38,684 nt of DNA. Origin: Zetaproteobacteria bacterium. GTDB taxonomy: Bacteria; Bdellovibrionota_B; Oligoflexia; Oligoflexales; Bog-1112. The notes below the pieces were generated by a model that worked only from the letters and a program-made list of their open reading frames with translations, had not been told where the DNA came from and did no database searches. Made by a program: the position numbers and the translations under genes. Numbering within the stretch: position 1 is the stretch's first letter; each line of letters starts with the position of its first letter. Below, piece by piece: positions 31,514 through 38,684 of the stretch. The stretch lies in NCBI GenBank assembly GCA_947445855.1, contig CANFEH010000007.1, forward strand, positions 1-38,684. The letters are read 5' to 3'.

Positions 31514-33762
31514 GAAGAAGGGATCTCAATCTTCGCAACTTCCTGACCAATCTTTGATTCATTAAAATCTTTCATCTTGGAGTAAATAACATCTAATTCT
31601 TCCATAGTAAGTGCGCTATCATCTTTTTCTTCCAAATGTTTTCTATAAAGAGCAAGGGATTTTTTTAAACCAAGAGGCCATTCCGCAACAGGAAACTGTT
31701 CAAACTCCTTTAAGTTATTAAAAACATAAGCAGGATTCACAGAGAGCTCTACATTATATTCTTTTTCCATTTCTTTGAATTTAGAAAAAAGATTTTTATG
31801 AGGATTTGTATCCTCTCCTTTTGGAATTTTAATCATCTCTCCATTACTTGTGTAAATAATAATAGGATAGTCTTTGACAAGATCTTGTGGAAAATCCCAA
31901 TTTAGTTCTTCTGCTCCATGATGAACAATCCTTTGTTGTCCAATAGCTTCTTGTCCTTTATAAGCTTCTCTTAAAAAGCTTTCAGCACTAGAAGTAACAT
32001 CTCCTAGCCCCTCTCTATAAGCAGAATTTTGGAATTCGCTGAATAAGTCTTTAGTAGCTATGCTCATGAGATCTAGATCCGGAGCAAGCGAACCACTTGT
32101 TTCAATTTTTTCTTGAACAAGTTGTTTTAGGTGATTACCTGTAGCATCTGGGTTTTCTTTTTTGACTAGAAATTCAGCATAAGCTTCCACTTGTTTTTGC
32201 GCAAGCGATAAATTCTCTTCTCGCAAAGCTTTATCTTTTTCTATTAGCTTTTTAGCTTTCTCAAGTTTCTGATTCCATATTGTTTCATCTGATGAATTTT
32301 TTGATTTCATCGGGATATCATAATGAGGAATAGATGTTTCAACTTCTTTTTTTAAAGTACTTAACCATTCTTTACGAAGTTCTTCAGTTCCACCTTTCAT
32401 TGATCTAGGATCAGCATGAACATAATAAACATGATAGAGATTTTTTTCAGATTCTGTTTTAGCATCAAAATCTTTTTCAGAAACCCATTCAGCCTGATTG
32501 CTATCAGACCCTTTTTTAAGAACACGGACAGCGTCTATAGCCTCACCATCGATGAAAAGAGTTTTGCGAATTTTTTTAGAAATACTTGTTGGAAGACCAT
32601 CTTTTTTAACTTGGGCCAAAGCTTTAAAAGAAAATTCATCAAACATTACTTCGTCAAAAGAAGATACTTTATTGCTAAACACCTGCTTAATAGGAATATT
32701 TCCATAGATGTCTGATTTAGCCTTTAAATCTAGAGTTTTTGTTGGGCTATTTCTTACAATAGCAACAAAACCTTGATCTGTAACTGTTCTTGCTGCCAAA
32801 ACAAGAGGGTTTTCAGAGAGAAGATTTTTAATCTCTTTATTACTTTCTTTATCCAAAAGTTTTGGGAGATCATTGTAATCTTGTGACATAAGACTATCAA
32901 TTTTTTCAGACAAATGAGGATGCCTCTCTTTTAATTTGCTAAGCTGAGTGAGCTTTATAGATAGAAATTGACTAACTGAAGCTGCTGCTTCTGCATACTC
33001 TTTAAGAATACCAGTATTTTGCGTTTGAGCTTCTTTCATCATCAAAATCAGTCTTTCAATGCTATCTTTATAACTATCACCCTTTGTGCCCAAGTAACTA
33101 AAGTATCTTTCAAAAGACAGAATAGATTTTTCGAAGCTTTCTCTATTTTTTTCTAGCCATTTAACTTTTTTTCTAAAAGCATCTTTCTCTTGTCCAAAAA
33201 CAATGCCGTACTTTTCCTTTAGTTCAAGAATTGAAAAAGATTGTCCTGGATTAAATGTTTCTTTAGATAAATTCTTGTACGTTGATTGCACTTCCTTGAG
33301 AAGAGCCTCAGTACCAAGAACATCTTTTTTCATTTTGACAAGAGTTGTCGACCATTTTGTAGAATTTTTTGTAGACTTTGCTTCGACTTCTTCTATTGAA
33401 CTCTGAAGATCTTTTGCAGTCTGCCGATTCTGATTAACTGGATTTAAAGTTAAGCTTTTAAATTTATTGACAAGCTCAAACTTTTCATGATCATCTTCAA
33501 GAAGATATTCGCAACTTTCTTTTGTTTGAGCTTTCTCTTCCTCAAGAGTGCAAAGAGGAGCTTCATAAAGAGAAAACACTCCTCTATCTTGAAGATCAAC
33601 TAGATGAAGTCGTAATTCAGCAAAAACTTCTTCCTCAGAAAGAGTTTCTGACAAGCTTTGAGAATTTTCTAGGGTTTCAGTCTTTTGTTTTTTAGGTTGA
33701 CAAGAAGTGATACAAATAAATAGTAATAGAAGAAAAATACTTCTTAATTTTTCTGACTTCAT
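31501..33762 (-). CDS. Large unknown lipoprotein
   Basis: The 753-residue product starts with a lipoprotein signal peptide (FLLLLFICITSC, acceptor Cys21). A polar linker follows (QPKKQKTETLENSQSLSETL). The N-terminal half (about 45-330) is mainly helical and charged, with coiled-coil tendency. The middle (about 330-470) looks more mixed: LAARTVTDQGFVAIVRNSPT, KTLFIDGEAIDAVRVLKKGS, NLYHVYYVHADPRSMKGGTE. A second helical part (about 490-600) is followed by a region with YPIIIYTSNGEMIKIPKGED. No known domain was recognised. It lies 73 bases after the RND gene, with a hairpin between. The first 45 residues resemble those of the coiled-coil lipoprotein at 19228-22002 in layout. Confidence 0.75.
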   Translation of the reverse strand: MKSEKLRSIFLLLLFICITSCQPKKQKTETLENSQSLSETLSEEEVFAELRLHLVDLQDRGVFSLYEAPLCTLEEEKAQTKESCEYLLEDDHEKFELVNKFKSLTLNPVNQNRQTAKDLQSSIEEVEAKSTKNSTKWSTTLVKMKKDVLGTEALLKEVQSTYKNLSKETFNPGQSFSILELKEKYGIVFGQEKDAFRKKVKWLEKNRESFEKSILSFERYFSYLGTKGDSYKDSIERLILMMKEAQTQNTGILKEYAEAAASVSQFLSIKLTQLSKLKERHPHLSEKIDSLMSQDYNDLPKLLDKESNKEIKNLLSENPLVLAARTVTDQGFVAIVRNSPTKTLDLKAKSDIYGNIPIKQVFSNKVSSFDEVMFDEFSFKALAQVKKDGLPTSISKKIRKTLFIDGEAIDAVRVLKKGSDSNQAEWVSEKDFDAKTESEKNLYHVYYVHADPRSMKGGTEELRKEWLSTLKKEVETSIPHYDIPMKSKNSSDETIWNQKLEKAKKLIEKDKALREENLSLAQKQVEAYAEFLVKKENPDATGNHLKQLVQEKIETSGSLAPDLDLMSIATKDLFSEFQNSAYREGLGDVTSSAESFLREAYKGQEAIGQQRIVHHGAEELNWDFPQDLVKDYPIIIYTSNGEMIKIPKGEDTNPHKNLFSKFKEMEKEYNVELSVNPAYVFNNLKEFEQFPVAEWPLGLKKSLALYRKHLEEKDDSALTMEELDVIYSKMKDFNESKIGQEVAKIEIPSSHSQ

Positions 33763-33779
33763 TTTTATCTCTTAGATTG

Positions 33780-33817
33780 GAAAACTTTTTCTATCTAAAA
33801 AAATAGCAAAAGTTTTC
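33780..33817 (-). terminator. AT-rich hairpin between the RND gene and the lipoprotein gene
   Basis: GAAAACTTTT and AAAAGTTTTC form a perfect 10-base stem, extended inside by CTAT/ATAG. It lies about 20 bases past the RND stop. There is no clean T-run after the stem, so it may be a weak terminator or a stabilising 3' hairpin. Confidence 0.4.
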
Positions 33818-33835
33818 TCAAAATAAAAGACAAAA

Positions 33836-36800
33836 TTAAGCTAGCTCTCTTCTTAAGCTTTCTTCTGGTTTCATTCTAAGTAGTTTCAAGATATCAACCC
33901 GAATCATATAAAGAGACGGGATGAACAAAAGAACAAGAGTTGTTGAAAAAAGAAGCCCATAACCGAGAGCAAGGGCTGCAGGTTTTAAAAACTCATCAGA
34001 TCCACCAATTCCATAAACAAGAGGAAGCACCCCAGCAATTGTTGTAATACTTGTCAAGAAAACAGCACGTAATCTTCTTTTCCCTGCATACACCAAGGCA
34101 TCAAAGACACCCATACCTTTAGCTATTGCATGGTTTGTAAAATCGACGAGAACAATAGAATCATTCACCACAACACCAGCCAAACCAATAGATCCAATTA
34201 AACCAAGGAAACTAAGAGGCATACCATGCAAGTAAAAAGCCCAAATGACTCCAATAAACCCAAAAGGAATAGCCATCATCACCATAATAGGCTGAGTAAG
34301 ACTTTTAAACTGTGCTACAAGAATCAAGAAGATCAGAGCAAGAGCCACAAGAAAAGCTTCTGCTAAACTTCTCATACTATCGCCTGTTTCTTCATATTCC
34401 CCACCTTTTTTTAGGGTTAAAGATGGATACTCACGACGAAGAGATGCTAAAGACACTTCTATTTCATCATTCACACGTCCAGAGCTTGTGAGAGCTTCAT
34501 CAATTGCAGAAGTCACTGTTATAATACGTCGTCCATCTTGATGCTTCAGTGAATTAGGCCCAATATTTTTTTCTACAGAGACAAGCTCTTTCACAGGAAC
34601 TAAGTTATTTAGGCTATTACGCATCAAAATATCTTTAAAATAATCTTCATTCTCTCGTTGAGACTCTTTATAACGGATACGAACAGGGATACGCTCTCCA
34701 TTTTCAAAAAGATAAGTAGCAATATCTCCCTCGAGGGTACGTCTTACATTCATCCCTACATCACCGCCAGAAAGAAGACTCTGAGAAGTTTTTTCCTTAT
34801 CAATACTCAAAGTAATCTGTTCCAAACCAAGAGTGTAACTATCTTTTATATCCGTAACACCTTCCAAATTAGAAAGACTTTCTTGAATTTTTTTACTCAC
34901 TTCTTTCATTTGATTAAAATCTTTTCCTAAAATCTGAATAGCCACTGGCTTTCCAACAGGTGGACCCATTCTTTTTTTAGCAAAATCAATGGAGACAAAA
35001 CCAGCTTCTTTTGCAAGTCGTGTTATTTTTGATCTAAGTGTTTCTATAATTTCATTAGCAGATCTTTTTCGATCTTTTTCTGGAGTAAGATAGACTCCAA
35101 TTTGCCCTACGTGACTAGCCTGTTCTCTAAAAGGGTCGATGTTGTCCTCTTGTTGCAAGCCAGCATAAGTCATGTAGCTAATAAGTTCATGTTTTTCTAT
35201 ATTCTTGTCAATTTCTGCTTCTATAATTTTTAACTTTTCTGACGTCTCTTTTAAGCTAACTTTTTCATCAAGAGCTGTTCTAATATAAAAAGTTTCAATC
35301 CCTTCTTCAGGAAAGAGAATGACCTGCATATAGCGAGATCCAAACCAAAAAGAACCTCCAAGGACAAGCATAATTCCTAATGCAAAAAAATAACGAAGTC
35401 TCAAAGTTACTTCTAAAATTCGTCCATAAACCAGAATAGCTCTATCAAACATACCTGATGTTTTTTTAGGCTCAGTTCCTCTTTTTTTATGACCTCTTGA
35501 ATTTAACTTCAATATATCATAGGCATGCGAAGGTAAAATAAACATAGCTTCAAGCAAACTTAAGCCAAGACTTATAATCACAACTTTTGGCATGGAGCTA
35601 ATATATTTTCCAAAAATTCCTGTAACCATAAGGAGTGGAGAAAAAGCAGCCATAGTTGTTAGAATCGTTGATGTAACAGGCCAAAAAACTTCTCTAGTTC
35701 CGTCGACAACAGCATCCCAAGGGGATTTACCATCTTCGTAATGTTGCCATATATTTTCTGCTACAACAATGGAATCATCTACAAGCATTCCAAGAACAAG
35801 CACAAGAGCAAACATAGTGAGAAGATTAATAGTCATCCCAAGAAAGGACATCACAATTAAACTTCCAAGAAAAGCTACAGGCAGCCCAAGAACAGTGACA
35901 AAAGCAATACCTTTAGAAAGAAACAAAAGCAGTGTAATAAGAACTAAAATCATCCCAGCAAAACCATTGCCTACAAGAACACTAAGACGGTTGCGCACGA
36001 AGTAACTCATATCGCTTAAATAGGCTACTTCTAATTCTTCTAACTTATTATCTTGCTTATACTGAGCGACAAGTTCTTTTACTGAATCAACAAGGCTTAG
36101 GATGTCTCCTTCTGCACTTTTTCTGATAATGAGAGTAATTGATGAGCTTCCATTAGTTCTATATACTAACTCTTGATCTTTGAATGTTTTAATAGCCCGA
36201 CCTACATCAGAAATTTTAATACTTTCACCAGAGTCGTTTTTTCGTAAAACAATAGATTCAATATCATCTGTCGTTGAGAGTTTATTAATTGTACGAACAA
36301 GAAAGTCTCCCTTAGTTGTCCTTAAAACACCTCCTGGGAGATCAACATTCTCACGAGCAAGAGCGTAAGAGACTTGATCCATGCTCATATGATGTTTTTC
36401 TAACTTCCTAGCATCTATCTCTATATGATACTCTTTATCAAGCAGCCCATACTCATAGGGCTTCATCGAATCATTTAAACGAGATATTTTTTCAGAAAGC
36501 TCTTCAGCAATTTTATGCAGCTTTGTATAAACCATATCACCAGATAGTGTCAGTTCCATCACAGGCATTACACCACTATCTATTTCAAGGATAGAGGGTC
36601 TTTCTGTTACCTCTTTTGGAAACGTTTTAATTCTATCTACCCCATCTTCAATGTCCTTAATGACTCGTCTTTTCTTTTCACTTGTAATACTTGGATCAAG
36701 CTTGATGGTGATAGCACTCACATTTTCACGACTATAAGACTGGATATCATCAATCCCATCTATATTAAGAAGCTCTTCTTCAATTAAATTTGTCACATAA

Positions 36801-36982
36801 GTTTCAACACTCTCAGGATCTGCTCCTGGATAAATGGTTTGGATCACCACCATATCAAAATTAATATTAGGAAACGCTTCTCGTTTTAACTTGAGAGCAG
36901 TCATTGTTCCATAAACAAGAATAAAAAAAGTGAATAAATTCAAAAACAAGGAATTCTTTAAAAGAAAATTCATAATTTTCAT
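33836..36982 (-). CDS. RND-family efflux pump inner-membrane transporter
   Basis: The 1048-residue product has the full HAE-1/AcrB-type architecture: a first helix (FFILVYGTMTALKLKREAFP), a large periplasmic domain (YPGADPESVETYVTNLIEEE), helices 2-6, the GHKKRGTEPKK-type central loop, helix 7, a second periplasmic domain and helices 8-12. The proton-relay pair is D402-D403 in GMLVDDSIVVAENIW. In helix 10 the position of the relay Lys of AcrB (Lys940) is Asn940 in GVVVNDSIVLVDF. Such N-D helix-10 versions occur in uncharacterised HAE-1 relatives, so energy coupling may differ. The pump is driven by the proton gradient and works with the TolC-like protein encoded 17 bases upstream. The substrate cannot be predicted. 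Confidence 0.92.
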   Translation of the reverse strand: MKIMNFLLKNSLFLNLFTFFILVYGTMTALKLKREAFPNINFDMVVIQTIYPGADPESVETYVTNLIEEELLNIDGIDDIQSYSRENVSAITIKLDPSITSEKKRRVIKDIEDGVDRIKTFPKEVTERPSILEIDSGVMPVMELTLSGDMVYTKLHKIAEELSEKISRLNDSMKPYEYGLLDKEYHIEIDARKLEKHHMSMDQVSYALARENVDLPGGVLRTTKGDFLVRTINKLSTTDDIESIVLRKNDSGESIKISDVGRAIKTFKDQELVYRTNGSSSITLIIRKSAEGDILSLVDSVKELVAQYKQDNKLEELEVAYLSDMSYFVRNRLSVLVGNGFAGMILVLITLLLFLSKGIAFVTVLGLPVAFLGSLIVMSFLGMTINLLTMFALVLVLGMLVDDSIVVAENIWQHYEDGKSPWDAVVDGTREVFWPVTSTILTTMAAFSPLLMVTGIFGKYISSMPKVVIISLGLSLLEAMFILPSHAYDILKLNSRGHKKRGTEPKKTSGMFDRAILVYGRILEVTLRLRYFFALGIMLVLGGSFWFGSRYMQVILFPEEGIETFYIRTALDEKVSLKETSEKLKIIEAEIDKNIEKHELISYMTYAGLQQEDNIDPFREQASHVGQIGVYLTPEKDRKRSANEIIETLRSKITRLAKEAGFVSIDFAKKRMGPPVGKPVAIQILGKDFNQMKEVSKKIQESLSNLEGVTDIKDSYTLGLEQITLSIDKEKTSQSLLSGGDVGMNVRRTLEGDIATYLFENGERIPVRIRYKESQRENEDYFKDILMRNSLNNLVPVKELVSVEKNIGPNSLKHQDGRRIITVTSAIDEALTSSGRVNDEIEVSLASLRREYPSLTLKKGGEYEETGDSMRSLAEAFLVALALIFLILVAQFKSLTQPIMVMMAIPFGFIGVIWAFYLHGMPLSFLGLIGSIGLAGVVVNDSIVLVDFTNHAIAKGMGVFDALVYAGKRRLRAVFLTSITTIAGVLPLVYGIGGSDEFLKPAALALGYGLLFSTTLVLLFIPSLYMIRVDILKLLRMKPEESLRRELA

Positions 36983-36999
36983 AGCATTACAACCTAATC

Positions 37000-38463
37000 T
37001 TAATAAGAATGTGTAAGAAATTTAATATGGCTCAAAGTAATTTCTGCGTCTTTATCAAGAGCTAAATTTTCTGCGACAACCGCTTGTTTATCAATATCAT
37101 AAAGAAGAACAGATGCTTTTCCACCTCTAGCTTGAGTGAATTTTTCTTTCTCAAGGATCAATTGCTTATTAAGAGATTCTGTTTTTAACTGATTCAACTT
37201 TTTCTTCTTTTGTATATTTTCTAACTTAGAAAAATCTAGCTCCAACTCGCGAGATAAGGATCTAGCAAGATCTTGCTTTTCTGAATCTAAAATTTCTATT
37301 TCAAGTCGTTTTGAAGCATACTCATTATTATAGCTAGAAGCCCCTAACTTAAAAGTTACATTTAAGCCTATAGCTACTTTTGGATTTTTTTGCTGCAACA
37401 TATGAGAAACGGATTCTGAAAATTCCTTTTTCTCAGCATTTCCTGTATAGCGAACAAATACATTGATATCAGGTTTGTAGTCTTCTTTCAAAAAAGAGAT
37501 TTGCTTATGAAGAGGTGTTTTTAGAGCTTCTTTCTCCTGAAGGTCTAAGTGATTTTTTATAGCAAATTCTAAAGCCTCGGAAGAATCTTTAAAAGAAGAT
37601 TTATTTTCAAATAAAACTGGTTTCAACGAGTAGCTCTCTTCAGAAGGTAAATCACATTTCAAGAGAATTGTTTTTTCTAAGAGTTTTTTTTCTAGATCAA
37701 GAGAATCCAAGCGAATATCAAGGGATAAAAGCTGATAGTCCGCTTTAGCTAAAGCTAGCTCATCAGCCTGGCCAATTTTAATCAACTTATTTGTGATATT
37801 TTTAATTTCAGTAAGAGTTTGTTTTGTTTTTTTCATCTCAGCAACTTGACTCACAAGATGAGTATAATTGACAAAAAGAAGTTCAATCTCATATTGAAGA
37901 GCTTGAGCTAAAATTTTCTTTTTAAAAGTAGGAGTTATTTTTGCAGAACCTATAATTTCTCTTTGAAGAGCTAACATAGTCCAGCTTTTTAGAAGGGACT
38001 GGGACAGTTCTAATTCTATTTTTGAGACAACACTTTTAGACTCATAATTTGCGTAAGCTGCTCCAAGAGGAGAAGCAGATATACCAGATGAAAGAGGAGC
38101 ATCCTTGTAACCAAGTCCTAGAGCTGCTCTCAATTTTGTTCCTGTTGAAAACATTTGAGAATACTCTACATTCGAATCAAAACCCTGTCCACTTTCAATA
38201 GGAGTAAACCCACTTCCTTTATCTCCATTGTCATATCCATAAACATTGTTAAGAGAAAGGGTGGGATTAAATGTTTTATCAATGTCTTTAACCTTATGAG
38301 AAACAAGACCTATTCTTTTCTCCATCGTTTCAAAACCATTGCGTGACTCTAAAACAAGTTTTTTAGCTTCTTCAAGACTGATTTCTCTCACACTTTTTTC
38401 TAGACCTTGACTAAAAATGGAAAAAGAAGAAAGTGTGAATAACCACAAAATATATCTAGTCAT
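37000..38463 (-). CDS. TolC-family outer-membrane efflux channel
   Basis: The 487-residue product has a signal peptide (MTRYILWLFTLSSFSIFSQG) and the outer-membrane efflux protein pattern. EISLEEAKKLVLESRNGFET begins the first helical repeat; a beta-strand part with Gly/Asn turns (PTLSLNNVYGYDNGDKGSGF) follows. Long helices (ALQYEIELLFVNYTHLVSQV, LTEIKNITNKLIKIGQADEL) come before a second repeat with strands (VAIGLNVTFKLGASSYNNEY). QARGGKASVLLYDIDKQAVV near the end is the typical last helix. It forms a trimeric channel through the outer membrane for the RND pump downstream. It is the first gene of this transcript inside the window. Confidence 0.9.
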   Translation of the reverse strand: MTRYILWLFTLSSFSIFSQGLEKSVREISLEEAKKLVLESRNGFETMEKRIGLVSHKVKDIDKTFNPTLSLNNVYGYDNGDKGSGFTPIESGQGFDSNVEYSQMFSTGTKLRAALGLGYKDAPLSSGISASPLGAAYANYESKSVVSKIELELSQSLLKSWTMLALQREIIGSAKITPTFKKKILAQALQYEIELLFVNYTHLVSQVAEMKKTKQTLTEIKNITNKLIKIGQADELALAKADYQLLSLDIRLDSLDLEKKLLEKTILLKCDLPSEESYSLKPVLFENKSSFKDSSEALEFAIKNHLDLQEKEALKTPLHKQISFLKEDYKPDINVFVRYTGNAEKKEFSESVSHMLQQKNPKVAIGLNVTFKLGASSYNNEYASKRLEIEILDSEKQDLARSLSRELELDFSKLENIQKKKKLNQLKTESLNKQLILEKEKFTQARGGKASVLLYDIDKQAVVAENLALDKDAEITLSHIKFLTHSY

Positions 38464-38576
38464 AGCGCTTCTAACCTTACTCTACAGATATTTGACATTT
38501 ATACGGAGAGGTTAACAAACCTCATTTAAATTAAGCACTGATGTTACGCACTTTGTTTTTTTAGTATAGTTATTTC

Positions 38577-38684
38577 ATGAAAAAACCATCATCAGAATCT
38601 TCTATACTCCGAACTGTAGTCTTGACCAACGCCCAAAGATCTTTCGAGCTAAAATCATTCTTCGAAAGAAACCTTGTTATATGA
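38577..38684 (+). CDS. Doubtful 35-codon reading frame at the right edge
   Basis: ATG 38577 opens MKKPSSESSILRTVVLTNAQ and ends TGA at the last three bases of the window (35 residues, Ser-rich start). It has no Shine-Dalgarno sequence. A TATAGT hexamer at 38565-38570 lies six bases before the ATG, so the message could be leaderless. No family was recognised. It may be a chance frame or the start of a gene that continues in another frame. Confidence 0.25.
   Translation: MKKPSSESSILRTVVLTNAQRSFELKSFFERNLVI

Overview
The window is AT-rich DNA (GC by eye in the mid-30s; not computed) from a Gram-negative bacterium. Evidence for two membranes includes a LolC/LolE-type lipoprotein-release permease, a TolC-family outer-membrane channel paired with an RND pump, a beta-barrel-like protein and several lipoproteins. 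A respiratory complex I peripheral arm with a fused NuoCD and an eight-gene MoxR/Bat operon fit a proteobacterial or Bdellovibrionota-like lineage. That placement is inference, because no rRNA gene is present. No tRNA, rRNA, CRISPR array, transposase or phage gene was recognised.

Layout. Bases 1-1163 (+): the 3' part of a LolC/E permease, then a nucleoside-phosphorylase-like gene whose frame breaks at an 11-A tract. Bases 1181-9688 (-): a tightly coupled operon reading MoxR ATPase, DUF58 protein, small membrane protein, BatA, BatB, BatC-like, BatD, BatE, and finally a RibD/DHFR-like reductase; most junctions overlap by 1-11 bases. Bases 9689-10073: non-coding divergent region. Bases 10074-19002 are mostly on +: deoxynucleoside kinase, DUF445 membrane protein, small basic protein with a strong terminator, PlsC acyltransferase, a three-gene FecCD/BtuCD-type ABC importer, Mrp and DUF971 Fe-S proteins, an unknown exported coiled-coil protein and a peptidase E-like enzyme. 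A beta-barrel gene lies on - at 11587-12219.

Bases 19003-23218 form an accessory block. It holds a large lipoprotein with one membrane span and a long coiled coil, plus two small exported paralogues. One paralogue carries a complete eukaryote-type RING-H2 finger. The block is bordered and subdivided by copies of one repeat family (core GTCATTCTGAGCGCAGCGAA). This is the most unusual part of the window and the best candidate for host- or prey-directed biology.

Bases 23231-28891 (-): nuoCD-E-F-G-I, the NADH-oxidising electron-input part of complex I without nuoA, B, H or J-N. Bases 29145-30950 (+): aspS, with a clear promoter and terminator. Bases 31088-31513: a small SET-domain protein. Bases 31501-33762 (-): a large unknown lipoprotein. 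Bases 33836-38463 (-): an RND pump and its TolC-like partner, without an adaptor gene inside the window. The right edge holds a doubtful 35-codon reading frame.
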